Positions 10,701 to 17,573 of a stretch of 64,000 nucleotides of DNA are shown one piece after another. Under the pieces are notes generated by a model. The model was not told where the DNA came from. It saw only the letters and a program-made list of their open reading frames with translations, and did no database searches. Each line of letters begins with the position of its first letter. The stretch's first letter is position 1. The DNA lies in the NCBI GenBank assembly GCA_016840285.1, contig JAEOSR010000037.1, forward strand, positions 15,147 to 79,146, given 5' to 3'. A program made the position numbers and the translations under genes. The DNA comes from Candidatus Hodarchaeota archaeon. Lineage in GTDB: Archaea; Asgardarchaeota; Heimdallarchaeia; Hodarchaeales; Hodarchaeaceae.

Positions 10701-11126
10701 GCACGGATTTTTATTGGTCCAACATATTATCAGAAATTACATCATCTTGTTGCAGATAAGATTCATGCACGTGCCAGAGGACCTATTCAGATATTGACTC
10801 GACAACCTACAGAAGGTAGAGCTCGAGAAGGGGGTTTACGATTTGGTGAAATGGAACGTGATTGTTTAATTGGTCATGGTGCAGCTCTCTTATTAAAAGA
10901 GAGATTATTGGAAGAATCTGACAAAACTGAGATCTTCATTTGTGAAAAGTGTGGATTAATAGCTACTTGGGATCGTAAGAAAGACCAGACATATTGTAAT
11001 GTGTGTGGAAACGTTGATACAGGCATTTATAAAGTGGCAATTTCTTACGCATTTAAATTACTTCTTCAAGAATTAATGTCTCTTACTATCAAGCCCCAAC
11101 TCATCTTAACCGATTCAACTCACTGA
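7752..11126 (+). CDS. rpoB: DNA-directed RNA polymerase subunit B (undivided)
   Basis: 1124 residues, so the B subunit is not split into B'' and B' as it is in many methanogens. Typical blocks are present in order: 'GYFIINGSERVIVTQE' (near residue 155), 'CPNETPEGPNCGLVKNLAM' (near 456), 'RTPELGDKFASRHGQKGIIG' (near 875) and the C-terminal clamp zinc site 'CEKCGLIATWD' with 'YCNVCGN'. The RNA polymerase core active centre is formed together with A'/A''. Unlike most archaea, rpoB is not followed by rpoA'; those genes lie at 49.6-53.5 kb on the other strand. The gene is followed at once by secE and spt5. Confidence 0.97.
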   Translation: MEQITNDDKWKVLKSMYSEFGLVRQHLYSFNEFIEKKLNEIVQERPKIEPDIEGFYVKLEGIDVGEPSVREADGSERTIYPMEARIRNLIYSAPLNLKMRPVYVDAGIEREEEVVTAYIGRLPIMLKSKSCLLYNLSRDELTRLGEDPEDPGGYFIINGSERVIVTQEYLVSNRVLVDKGRKGSSTTAVAKVFSTVAGFRSLVSVQRRKDGRLLVNFFSVPRPLPLTVLIKALGVTVDRDIANLVTDDPELIQELLPTLREAAEIIDQEEALDFIGKRVAVGQTRQYRILRAKQVLDNYLLPHVGKDESFRHKKALYLAQMALKVIELNLGRIEQDDKDHYANKRLKLAGEMLTSLFRVAFHSLYRDIKYQLEKGARRGKLPNLRVAMRADVITERIRHALATGNWVGGKAGVSQLLDRTNYMSTYSHLRRVISPLIRSQAHFEARDLHATHWGKICPNETPEGPNCGLVKNLAMQAYISIGTPEQPILDFIFQNCNVKPVTEAIDHQGVHILLNGNLIATTRHPNETFEMIREARRSSKLFHEINLAYFEDNRVISINSDGGRVRRPLIILDQELEGSKKIANPRLNLIHVEKLRKGDIKFSDLLKEGVIEFLDAEEEENAFVAMTLEEIQSDHTHVEISPSAILGICASIIPYAEHNQSPRNTYEAGMTKQALGLYASNFYFRTDRRSHILQAPQIPLVGSKSMDIIGFNDRPAGQNFVVAILSFQGYNIEDAIILNRASVERGLARSHFFRSYVGEEKKYLGGQEDRFEIPQKGVRGYRAKEVYRHLSEVDGIIEPEIEVGGGDILVGRTSRPRFLEEYIELESLESSTPQRRETSLAIRHGEKGIVDGVILTETSEGSTLVKIKVRDQRTPELGDKFASRHGQKGIIGHIVSQRDMPFTEDGIVPDLIINPHAIPSRMTLGQIIECMSAIVACYEGKQIDATLFEAPDPEDIASKLRSLGFHPYAESVMYDGMTGQKLPARIFIGPTYYQKLHHLVADKIHARARGPIQILTRQPTEGRAREGGLRFGEMERDCLIGHGAALLLKERLLEESDKTEIFICEKCGLIATWDRKKDQTYCNVCGNVDTGIYKVAISYAFKLLLQELMSLTIKPQLILTDSTH

Positions 11127-11140
11127 ATAAAGTGGAAATA

Positions 11141-11338
11141 ATGTCATTAGATAATAGTAGAATAGGGACCGCAAGTTTCTATAAAAGAGCAATCCGAATA
11201 TTGAAACTTGCTAAAAGACCAGATAGATCAGAAGTTTTCCTTGTCATTAAGATTACCGTTGCTGGAATGGCAATCCTTGGACTTATAGCTTATGTGATTC
11301 GATTTGTACTTGCTGCTCTATTACAACAAGAAATGTAA
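11141..11338 (+). CDS. secE: preprotein translocase subunit SecE/Sec61 gamma
   Basis: Small single-span protein of 65 residues. An amphipathic helix with 'FYKRAIRILKLAKRPDRSEV' precedes the transmembrane segment (about residues 38-60), the usual SecE order. It clamps SecY in the protein-conducting channel; secY lies at 38.4 kb. The frame allows a GTG start at 11132, but the ATG at 11141 is preceded by a GTGG site and gives the usual length. It follows rpoB by 14 bases and precedes spt5, an order seen widely (secE-spt5/nusG). Confidence 0.92.
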   Translation: MSLDNSRIGTASFYKRAIRILKLAKRPDRSEVFLVIKITVAGMAILGLIAYVIRFVLAALLQQEM

Positions 11339-11371
11339 TAATTATCAAATCGTTACAGTGCTTTCGAGAAT

Positions 11372-11377
11372 GTGATC
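11372..11377 (+). promoter_or_regulatory. GTGATC ribosome-binding site that fixes the spt5 start
   Basis: GTGATC is complementary to the archaeal 16S rRNA 3' end. Here it is followed by exactly three bases and TTG. The same spacing is found before L10 (GTGATC at 12021, ATG at 12030) and L11 (GTGATC at 17091, ATG at 17100). The GTG of the motif should therefore not be taken as a start codon. Confidence 0.65.
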
Positions 11378-11380
11378 AGA

Positions 11381-11854
11381 TTGCTTGAAAAATTTGGGAT
11401 ATATTGCTTCAAGGTGAAAAAAGGGCAGGAATTTAATGCAGCTGAAGCAGTTGCAACTCGTGCAGAAATTAATCAACTTGATATTAGAACAGTATTAGTA
11501 ACAGAAATTCAAGGTTACATCTTTATAGAAGGAGATGTTCAAGATATTACTCGTGCTGTTGACAGTGCTCATTACATTGGAAAGCAATTGGGCCGTGTTC
11601 CAGTTTCAGAATTAGAAGGACACCTTATACCGACACCTGTAATCGAAGGGTTGAAAACAAATGATATTGTCGAGATCATTGATGGTCCATTCAAAGGTAG
11701 TCGGGCCAAAATTTCTTCAATATACCACGCTCGAGAAGAAATTACTGTTGATTTACTTACTAGTAGTGTTACCATCCCAATTGTCCTTCATGCTGATTCA
11801 GTCAAACTCATTCAACCCAGTGAGGAAGAACAGGATGAAGATTCTGAGTTTTAA
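11381..11854 (+). CDS. spt5: transcription elongation factor Spt5 (NusG family)
   Basis: NGN domain in the first 90 residues ('FKVKKGQE', 'GYIFIEGD') and a KOW domain near residue 95 ('NDIVEIIDGPFKGSRAKI'), then a short acidic tail. It binds the RNA polymerase clamp with Spt4 and aids processivity. I place the start at TTG 11381 because GTGATC with a three-base spacer precedes it; this gives 157 residues, starting a few residues before the first beta strand as usual. Starting at GTG 11372 would use the ribosome-binding site itself. It lies in the rpoB-secE-spt5 cluster. Confidence 0.93.
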   Translation: MLEKFGIYCFKVKKGQEFNAAEAVATRAEINQLDIRTVLVTEIQGYIFIEGDVQDITRAVDSAHYIGKQLGRVPVSELEGHLIPTPVIEGLKTNDIVEIIDGPFKGSRAKISSIYHAREEITVDLLTSSVTIPIVLHADSVKLIQPSEEEQDEDSEF

Positions 11855-11864
11855 AAATCTCATT

Positions 11865-11892
11865 TATTCTAAAGTTATTCTATTCTAAAGTT
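11865..11892 (+). repeat. 12-base direct repeat TATTCTAAAGTT, two copies
   Basis: TATTCTAAAGTT occurs at 11865-11876 and again at 11881-11892, just after the spt5 stop. The copies are too short and AT-rich to be assigned a role; they may be chance or part of the 3' end of the transcript, which is T-rich here. Confidence 0.4.
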
Positions 11893-11957
11893 GAATATAT
11901 TTTTTATCAATTTTAATAACCTAACTTATTAATATTGGAAAAAAAAGGGCCCAAATG

Positions 11958-11967
11958 TCGAGTATAT
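11958..11967 (+). promoter_or_regulatory. possible TATA box of the L10 gene
   Basis: 'AGTATATAGC' lies about 65 bases before the L10 ATG and would place transcription start near 11990, leaving a short leader. Assigned by pattern only. Confidence 0.35.
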
Positions 11968-12029
11968 AGCGTAGGAGTCCCTAGATCAAAAGAAGTAACT
12001 GAGAAAAAGATTTTTCAAAAGTGATCATC

Positions 12030-12929
12030 ATGGCTATCTCTGCAATCCGCTCAGAAACAAGACAAAAAAGGAAGAGGGGACAGATTGATACGATAGTAAA
12101 CTTAACAGAACAGAACTCAGTTATAGGTCTAGTTAATCTAAGTGGAATAAGTTCAAAGGCTCTTCAAGGGATTCGTTCTTTAATGCGATCTGGAGAAGTC
12201 GAAGCAACAATAAAAGTAGCTAAAAATACCATTAAATCATTAGCTCTGGAAAAAACCAATAAAAAAGAACTTGCCAAACTTATTCCACATATAAATGGTT
12301 CTTGTGCCATAATTTTCACAAATACTAACCCTTTCAAGCTTCAAAAGTTTCTGAATCAAAATCAGGTTCCTGCTCCTGCAAAAGTGGGTCAGATTTCACC
12401 TGTCGAGATATTTGTTTCCGAGGGTCTCACTAATCTAGATCCTGGGCCCATTATTGGCGAACTCGGATCTATTGGGTTACAAACAAGAATTGAGAAAGGA
12501 AAAATTAGAATTTCAAAAACAGCTAAGGTTCTCTCAAAAAATGATATCGTAACAGAAGCCCATGCAACAGTACTCGCCCGTTTAGGAATCCAACCCTTTA
12601 AAGTAGGTTTAAAACTTAGGACAGTGTTGGAAAGTGGGGAGCTGATTGATGGAAGTATTCTCGATGTAGATGAGGATCATATTGTTTCAGATTTACAGCA
12701 AGCAAATTTAAATGCCTTAATATTAGCTGTAAATCCCAAAATCGTGTATTATTCTGCTATAGCGACTCCTCTTCTGTTAAAAACCGCAATTTCTCAAGTT
12801 ATGGCATTATCTCTTGCCTGCAATTATGTTACAGAAAAGACAGTAGATTTTATCTTAATCAAAACTGTGAAACAAGCTGAACTATTAAGAGAGAAAGCTT
12901 TAAAGGAAAATTCTGAGTTAAAGCTTTAA
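12030..12929 (+). CDS. rpl10: large subunit ribosomal protein uL10 (P0)
   Basis: Stalk base protein. The N-terminal 100 residues bind rRNA, then comes the domain found in archaeal/eukaryotic P0 ('LGSIGLQTRIEKGKIRIS'), then the helical spine start ('ALSLACNYVTEKTVDFIL'). At 299 residues it is shorter than the usual archaeal 330-340, and the C-terminal acidic tail is missing; it ends '...KALKENSELKL'. The start is ATG 12030 because GTGATC lies three bases before it. It stands as a single gene; L1, L11 and L12 are not adjacent, unlike the common L11-L1-L10-L12 operon. Confidence 0.93.
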   Translation: MAISAIRSETRQKRKRGQIDTIVNLTEQNSVIGLVNLSGISSKALQGIRSLMRSGEVEATIKVAKNTIKSLALEKTNKKELAKLIPHINGSCAIIFTNTNPFKLQKFLNQNQVPAPAKVGQISPVEIFVSEGLTNLDPGPIIGELGSIGLQTRIEKGKIRISKTAKVLSKNDIVTEAHATVLARLGIQPFKVGLKLRTVLESGELIDGSILDVDEDHIVSDLQQANLNALILAVNPKIVYYSAIATPLLLKTAISQVMALSLACNYVTEKTVDFILIKTVKQAELLREKALKENSELKL

Positions 12930-12976
12930 CAATCATTTCTTGATAACTTTTTATGCTAATAGCTAATATGATTGCT

Positions 12977-13909
12977 TCAATTTTTGGATTTCACTAATTC
13001 ATTGACATATTTTTCAGGTTGAAATAGTTTTAGATCCGTGTATTTTTGGCCATTTCCTATAAAAACAACAGGGATTCCATTAGTAGCATAAGTTACCGAT
13101 AATAGAGCTCCCCCACGAGCATCAGCGTCCATTTTCGCAAGAATGATTCCATCTAGAGGGATTTCTTTATGGAAATCCTTTGCTTGTTCTGTTGCATCAT
13201 TCCCAGCTAAAGCGTCCACAACTAGTATTGTGTAATCTGGATTAGTAACGCGATGAATCTTCTTCATTTCCTCCATTAAATCCCGATTTACAGCCATTCG
13301 GCCAGAAGTATCAATCATAACAGCATCAGCATATTTCGCTTTCGCATGAACAATAGCGTCATAAGCTACAGCTGCAGAATCACTGCCATACTTTCCTTTT
13401 ATTAGTTTAACACCAAGTCTGTTTGCATGAACCTCCAACTGTTCTTGTGCACCTGAACGAAATGTATCACTTGCAGCGAGAACTACATGGAATCCTTCTT
13501 TCTTCAATAAATAAGCTATTTTTGCTATAGTAGTTGTTTTACCTGTACCATTTATTCCTAGGAATAAGAATATTAGAGGATTTTTTTGAGTTATTTGAGT
13601 GGAATGCTTTAAATGCTCTTCTAATTCCTCAACGAGATTCAAAGGTTCCTTTGGTGTAATAATATCAAGAATAATCGATCGTGCAAAAACAGGGATCATT
13701 TTCGAGAGATCACTGAATCTTTTTGCGCGCTTCCCGCGCATCTTTGTAGTAAGCTTATCTGAAATCTGTTTTGCTACTTTTAAAGAGACGTCATTTGCTA
13801 TTAAAAGTAATTCAAACTCTCGGACCGCTTTTCGAATGTTTTTTTCATTAATTTCATATGTAGAAACTTTTCTGAGGAATTTATCTACTCCTTTTTTTAA
13901 GGATGACAA
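12977..13909 (-). CDS. ftsY: signal recognition particle receptor FtsY
   Basis: SRP GTPase NG domain. The P-loop is 'GINGTGKTTTIAKIA', followed by 'DTFRSGAQEQLEVHA', G3 'DTSGRM', G4 'LAKMDADARGGA' and the closing 'FIGNGQKYTDLKLF'. Ffh is excluded by the missing M domain and by 'DTFRSGAQEQL'. It docks SRP-bound ribosomes at the membrane near SecY. It has no long acidic N-terminal domain. The frame opens at TTG 13927, but 'GGAGGT' lies inside that first stretch, so TTG 13909 is the better start; the spacing (about 10 bases) is a little long. Last gene of the L1-to-FtsY run. Confidence 0.94.
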   Translation of the reverse strand: MSSLKKGVDKFLRKVSTYEINEKNIRKAVREFELLLIANDVSLKVAKQISDKLTTKMRGKRAKRFSDLSKMIPVFARSIILDIITPKEPLNLVEELEEHLKHSTQITQKNPLIFLFLGINGTGKTTTIAKIAYLLKKEGFHVVLAASDTFRSGAQEQLEVHANRLGVKLIKGKYGSDSAAVAYDAIVHAKAKYADAVMIDTSGRMAVNRDLMEEMKKIHRVTNPDYTILVVDALAGNDATEQAKDFHKEIPLDGIILAKMDADARGGALLSVTYATNGIPVVFIGNGQKYTDLKLFQPEKYVNELVKSKN

Positions 13910-14015
13910 TCTAAAAAAAACCTCCAAAAATAGGCTGATCTTATTAGTTACCGATTATCGTAACCTTGGGAAAAACTTGATTTGGTTTTTTACTCTCTTT
14001 TAATGAAAGATTTTT

Positions 14016-14459
14016 TTATAGGATCTGATATTTCTGAACGATCGTAAGTAATTCTTGTCTGTGTGAGTTTAAATTTTGAGACAATTGAGAGTGTTGTTCT
14101 TGGAGTTGTTTCATACTATTCTCTAGATTTTCGATTTGAGATTTATTTCGTTCTTCTGAGTTTATTAAATCTGTGTGAAGGGTTATTCCTGACCCCAAAG
14201 ATATGTATGTCTTTTGTGGATCTTTTATACTACATAAAATAAGATTAGAGCCACCAATGGGGATTAATAATTCATCTCCTGGTTTTTTTGTTTTAAGCTC
14301 GTTCTGAGTTTTTATTGCATCATTTAGCGAACTCATAGCTCTGTAAATTAGATTTACTTGTTGCTCTATTGCTGCAATATTTGTTTGTAACTGGTCAATA
14401 TTTTCTTGAAGATCCTTTACACGTGATATTACTTCATTAGGTATGGCTGATTTTGACAT
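14016..14459 (-). CDS. pfdA: prefoldin alpha subunit
   Basis: 147 residues: two long coiled-coil helices flank a beta-hairpin core ('ELLIPIGGSNLILCSI' and 'YISLGSGITLHTDL' near residues 62-95), the standard alpha prefoldin plan. With prefoldin beta it forms a hexamer that holds unfolded proteins for the thermosome. It lies directly downstream of L18a (3 bases) and upstream of ftsY, an order well known from other archaea. Confidence 0.93.
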   Translation of the reverse strand: MSKSAIPNEVISRVKDLQENIDQLQTNIAAIEQQVNLIYRAMSSLNDAIKTQNELKTKKPGDELLIPIGGSNLILCSIKDPQKTYISLGSGITLHTDLINSEERNKSQIENLENSMKQLQEQHSQLSQNLNSHRQELLTIVQKYQIL

Positions 14460-14462
14460 CCA

Positions 14463-14729
14463 TCAATCCTCATATGGAATCTTGAAATCAGTGCTTACTA
14501 GTTTTTGCACAAAGGGATCTGTAATATCTTCTGGGGAAATGTTATCAATTGAAGTGATACGTATTTGTCCTCTTTTCAGACGATTTCGACTTCCAAATTC
14601 TGAAAAAAGTGTGTCCTTGGCCTGCTCTTCTGTTAAAGCACATAATTCTCTGGAAAAGGATGTTGTTTGCCGTCTTTGCTTGAAAAATCCTGAAATTCTA
14701 AAGATTTTAACAGATACTTCATTTTTCAT
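14463..14729 (-). CDS. rpl18a: large subunit ribosomal protein eL20 (L18a/LX)
   Basis: 88 residues with the LX-type pattern: 'VKIFRISGFFK' at the start, 'FSRELCALTEEQAKDTLFSE' and 'SRNRLKRGQIRITSI'. Short archaeal form of eukaryotic L18a. It sits between aIF6 and prefoldin alpha, the normal archaeal order. Confidence 0.92.
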   Translation of the reverse strand: MKNEVSVKIFRISGFFKQRRQTTSFSRELCALTEEQAKDTLFSEFGSRNRLKRGQIRITSIDNISPEDITDPFVQKLVSTDFKIPYED

Positions 14730-14828
14730 GTTATCTCTCTCTTGGCTTGGATTATGTGTTCAATTTATTGGCTTTTTTACTTTCTTTAAATTAAATTCGC
14801 ATTTTGTTCAAGTTTTCTTTTTAATTCA

Positions 14829-15494
14829 TTAAGAGAAGCAGCGTGTTATTTCCATCGTTTCAATACCTGTTGTTTCTCGCCCAACAAGTATCCCCTTTGT
14901 ATTTCCTACTATTCCAGAGGCAACAAATTCAGAGCCCTTGTTAACACTTCCAACTCCGACCTGTTGCAGGTGGAGTATTTCCTTAATTTCAAAAATTTCT
15001 TCCTCACTCGCAAGCGGTGTAAACAATCCCCCATAATTAGTGACAAATGCAAGACTTCCAACTAAGTCTGAGTTAGCAATTGTCCTTGCTTCTAAAGGAA
15101 TATTTAAAGTATCAGATATTGCTTTTTGTATTGTAAGGGGGACAATAGGAGAGATTAGACCACCAAAATCATTTGCTAGAACCACGTTGCCGAATGCAAG
15201 GAATTCTGAAGATTGGTAAATCGGAAGATCTGTTGACTCTAATTCATTCAAAACCTCTGAACTTATTACACTTGAAACGGCGCTTCCAAAAGAATTTCCC
15301 ACAGCTAAAGAACCTATGATATTGTCTGAGACTTGAGTTATTTTAACTTTCAAAGCGCGTTGTACAAGATTTTGCACATTTAATGGTGTATTGTTCGGTA
15401 TAAATGCTATATTTTCTGTACATAGTATTTTAACTCCAATATGAATACTACCAAGAAAGTCAACATACTCAATTTCCAAATTCAAAACTCCCAT
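14829..15494 (-). CDS. eif6: translation initiation factor aIF6 (anti-association factor)
   Basis: 221 residues of the pentein-fold eIF6 family. The fivefold repeat shows as 'GSLAVGNSFG', 'VVLANDFGGLISP', 'GSLAFVTNYGGLFTP' and 'GTVNKG'-like segments ('GVGSVNKGSEF'). It binds uL14 on the 50S subunit and blocks premature joining. It is encoded between L31e and L18a as in most archaea. Start ATG 15494. Confidence 0.95.
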   Translation of the reverse strand: MGVLNLEIEYVDFLGSIHIGVKILCTENIAFIPNNTPLNVQNLVQRALKVKITQVSDNIIGSLAVGNSFGSAVSSVISSEVLNELESTDLPIYQSSEFLAFGNVVLANDFGGLISPIVPLTIQKAISDTLNIPLEARTIANSDLVGSLAFVTNYGGLFTPLASEEEIFEIKEILHLQQVGVGSVNKGSEFVASGIVGNTKGILVGRETTGIETMEITRCFS

Positions 15495-15530
15495 TAAAAT
15501 AATGTAAAAAAGGATGAAAAGTTCTATTGA

Positions 15531-15812
15531 TCATCCGAGGTATACTGTTACAATATCGTCTTCCGTTTTTACAGCACGAATTCGAATTCTTCTTGGAGGA
15601 TTTTGAATTCCTCTAGCCCACATAAACTCATTCACTTCAGGGTCAATGATGACATCTTCACAGCGGAGGTGACGTCTAATAAAAGTCCTGAGATACCGTA
15701 CCGCTCTCGGAGTTCTTTTAGGTCGAGGAATTCGTCGGCCATAGATCATTTTACCAAAAGGAATCGTATAAATTCTTTCTTCTATTATAGAATCTGATGG
15801 AGTCTCGCTCAT
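15531..15812 (-). CDS. rpl31e: large subunit ribosomal protein eL31
   Basis: 93 residues. 'ERIYTIPFGKMI' and 'RRIPRPKRTPRAVRYLRTFI' are followed by 'VIIDPEVNEFMWARGIQNPP', which is diagnostic. eL31 lies near the peptide exit tunnel. L39e is 17 bases upstream on the same strand; the pair is conserved in archaea. Confidence 0.95.
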   Translation of the reverse strand: MSETPSDSIIEERIYTIPFGKMIYGRRIPRPKRTPRAVRYLRTFIRRHLRCEDVIIDPEVNEFMWARGIQNPPRRIRIRAVKTEDDIVTVYLG

Positions 15813-15829
15813 TCATTTTTCCTCTATAA

Positions 15830-15985
15830 TTAGGGCTTAATTTTTGATGATCGCCATCGTCTTTTTTTCGGATGAGTAGTAACCTTTCGTGATGTTTTCA
15901 TAATTACCCATGTAGGAACCGTGGAATTTGAAGCTCCTTTCTTAGCAAGGCGTAATTTCTTCGCATAGGGTTTGTTTCGTGCCAC
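15830..15985 (-). CDS. rpl39e: large subunit ribosomal protein eL39
   Basis: A 51-codon gene found by direct reading. It starts with GTG: '[17 protein letters not shown]...', contains '[20 protein letters not shown]' and ends '...WRSSKIKP'. Length and the W-x-x-x-K-T pattern match eL39, which lines the exit tunnel. It sits between L1 and L31e. Confidence 0.95.
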   Translation of the reverse strand: MARNKPYAKKLRLAKKGASNSTVPTWVIMKTSRKVTTHPKKRRWRSSKIKP

Positions 15986-15997
15986 TTATTAGTCTCC

Positions 15998-16657
15998 TTA
16001 TCTTCTTTCTAGTTTTATAGAGGGTCCCATTGTAGTTTTAAAGTTGATAGAATTTATTTGCACGGCTCCTTTTGGAAGTGTTGTTGTTAATGTTTGTAAG
16101 ATGGTATTTGCGTTCTCTGCTAAGGCCTTATTTTCATAATCAGCCTTTCCAATCTTTGTATTGATTACAGGGGTTGCTTTTAATCTTAATTTTACTGTCC
16201 GTCTGTATCTCTCAACGAATTTGTCTATATCAACTCTTGCGGGTATTGGTTTAGGCATTTTACCCCGTGGTCCCAATATTTTTCCAAGAAATTTAGCTAC
16301 AGTAGGCATAAGTTGGGGTTCTGCCAGGAAAAATGAAAACTGATTAGCTATCTTTTTCGCATTCTTAGGTTCTTTTGCTAGTCTTTCTATTTCTTCACGA
16401 CTAAAAGTCGTAAGACCAGACTCCTTAGATTTAATGGCAAGATCTCCTTCTGCAAAGATGGCAACACTAGATTTACCTCCCAAATCATTTGGAACTAAGG
16501 CTTCTAAATTAATTCTGTTCGCAGGATTCTTCAAATCAATATCACGAAGGCCAATAGAAATTTCGACAGTCTCAGTAAATTTTCTTTGTTTTCTCTCGTT
16601 ACTTCTAGTTTTAGCCCGAGATATTGCTTCTTCCAGTTGATTTGGTGTATAGGACAT
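15998..16657 (-). CDS. rpl1: large subunit ribosomal protein uL1
   Basis: 219 residues of the archaeal L1 type: 'FAEGDLAIKS', 'FLAEPQLMPTVAKFLGKILG' and 'PRGKMPKPIP', the last being the rRNA-binding signature. L1 forms the mobile stalk at the E site and in methanogens represses its own operon. Here it is the first gene of a minus-strand run with L39e, L31e, aIF6, L18a, prefoldin alpha and FtsY, and is divergent from L11. That is unlike the L11-L1-L10-L12 order. I did not find a clear mRNA copy of the L1 site. Confidence 0.95.
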   Translation of the reverse strand: MSYTPNQLEEAISRAKTRSNERKQRKFTETVEISIGLRDIDLKNPANRINLEALVPNDLGGKSSVAIFAEGDLAIKSKESGLTTFSREEIERLAKEPKNAKKIANQFSFFLAEPQLMPTVAKFLGKILGPRGKMPKPIPARVDIDKFVERYRRTVKLRLKATPVINTKIGKADYENKALAENANTILQTLTTTLPKGAVQINSINFKTTMGPSIKLERR

Positions 16658-16697
16658 GAACTGTTCCCTTTTAGTGTGTAATTTAGACTTCTTTAAT

Positions 16698-16708
16698 GTT
16701 TATAATCC
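16698..16708 (-). promoter_or_regulatory. probable TATA box of the L1 operon
   Basis: Read on the minus strand as 'GGATTATAAAC', 41 bases before the L1 ATG. An initiation site about 25 bases downstream would leave a short leader. Confidence 0.45.
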
Positions 16709-17036
16709 AATATGAGGGTTTTTAGTAAAGTTTTTTGTGTGTTTTGAGAGAGACAATATATTGAAGTTAAAACGAAGTATCAAAAAATTTAATTTTTCGA
16801 TTCCTGGAATTCTTACGTAAGTTTGGAAACTCGTAATTCATCAATATATTCTTGTATGAATATCTCAATAGTTTGTTATTTGATGAAAGAATTTTTAATT
16901 CATTAGTATGAGTAATATAGGATTAATTTAAGGATCTATAAGCCTTAATTGTATTTCTTAACTCCCTTATAAATTCGAGAAAATAATCTCAAATTAAAAA
17001 CATTAATTTACTTGTTAAATCTCCGCTAGTTATCGA

Positions 17037-17044
17037 ATATATAA
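17037..17044 (+). promoter_or_regulatory. probable TATA box of the L11-truD unit
   Basis: 'ATATATAA' about 60 bases before the L11 start; transcription would begin near 17066 and include the GTGATC ribosome-binding site. Confidence 0.45.
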
Positions 17045-17099
17045 GGTTTAATTTGCTACTTGATGATTGTTCCTATTATTGATTAACAGAGTGATCAAA

Positions 17100-17573
17100 A
17101 TGGCTAAAACTATTGAAGCTTTGATAGATGCAGGGCAAGCAAGTCCTGGTCCGCCACTTGGCCCGGCTCTTGGCCCACTAGGCGTTAACATAAAAGCTGT
17201 CATTGATGAAATTAATAAGAAAACTCAACAATTTAAAGGGATGAAAGTTCCAGTTAAAGTCGAGGTGGATGATTCACGAGACTTTTCGATAGAGGTAGGT
17301 GTTCCTCCAACCTCTTCACTACTACTGAGGGAAGCAGGAGTGGAAAAAGGAAGTGGTACTCCGAATACTGAAAAAGTGGGAAATCTTACTTTTGATCAGT
17401 GTATTAAAGTTGCCCAAATGAAACATGAATCCATGTTAGCTATAAAATTGCGTTCTGCAGTGAAAGAAGTCATAGGAACGTGTATATCAATGGGTTTAAC
17501 TGTAAATGATGAGGATCCAAAAGTAATAATTGAAGCTATCAATAAAGGGAGTTTCGATAATTTTTTTGAGTAG
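17100..17573 (+). CDS. rpl11: large subunit ribosomal protein uL11
   Basis: 157 residues. 'GQASPGPPLGPALGPLGVNI' is the N-terminal signature, and the C-terminal rRNA-binding domain has 'GVEKGSGTPNTEKVGNLTFD'. It forms the factor-binding stalk base with L10. The ATG at 17100 is the start: GTGATC lies three bases upstream, and the frame extension back to TTG 17067 adds 11 residues not found in the family. truD follows without a gap. Confidence 0.96.
   Translation: MAKTIEALIDAGQASPGPPLGPALGPLGVNIKAVIDEINKKTQQFKGMKVPVKVEVDDSRDFSIEVGVPPTSSLLLREAGVEKGSGTPNTEKVGNLTFDQCIKVAQMKHESMLAIKLRSAVKEVIGTCISMGLTVNDEDPKVIIEAINKGSFDNFFE

Larger units (their letters stand above)
16658..17099. other. divergent promoter region between L1 and L11
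   Basis: 442 AT-rich bases with no gene. It contains TATA-like sites for both directions (16698-16708 minus, 17037-17044 plus) and the L11 ribosome-binding site GTGATC at 17091. The middle (16740-16990) shows nothing I can assign. Confidence 0.5.

Noticed and set aside
17067..17099. upstream TTG extension of L11
   Set aside because: GTGATC lies inside it, three bases before ATG 17100, and the extra residues do not belong to the family.
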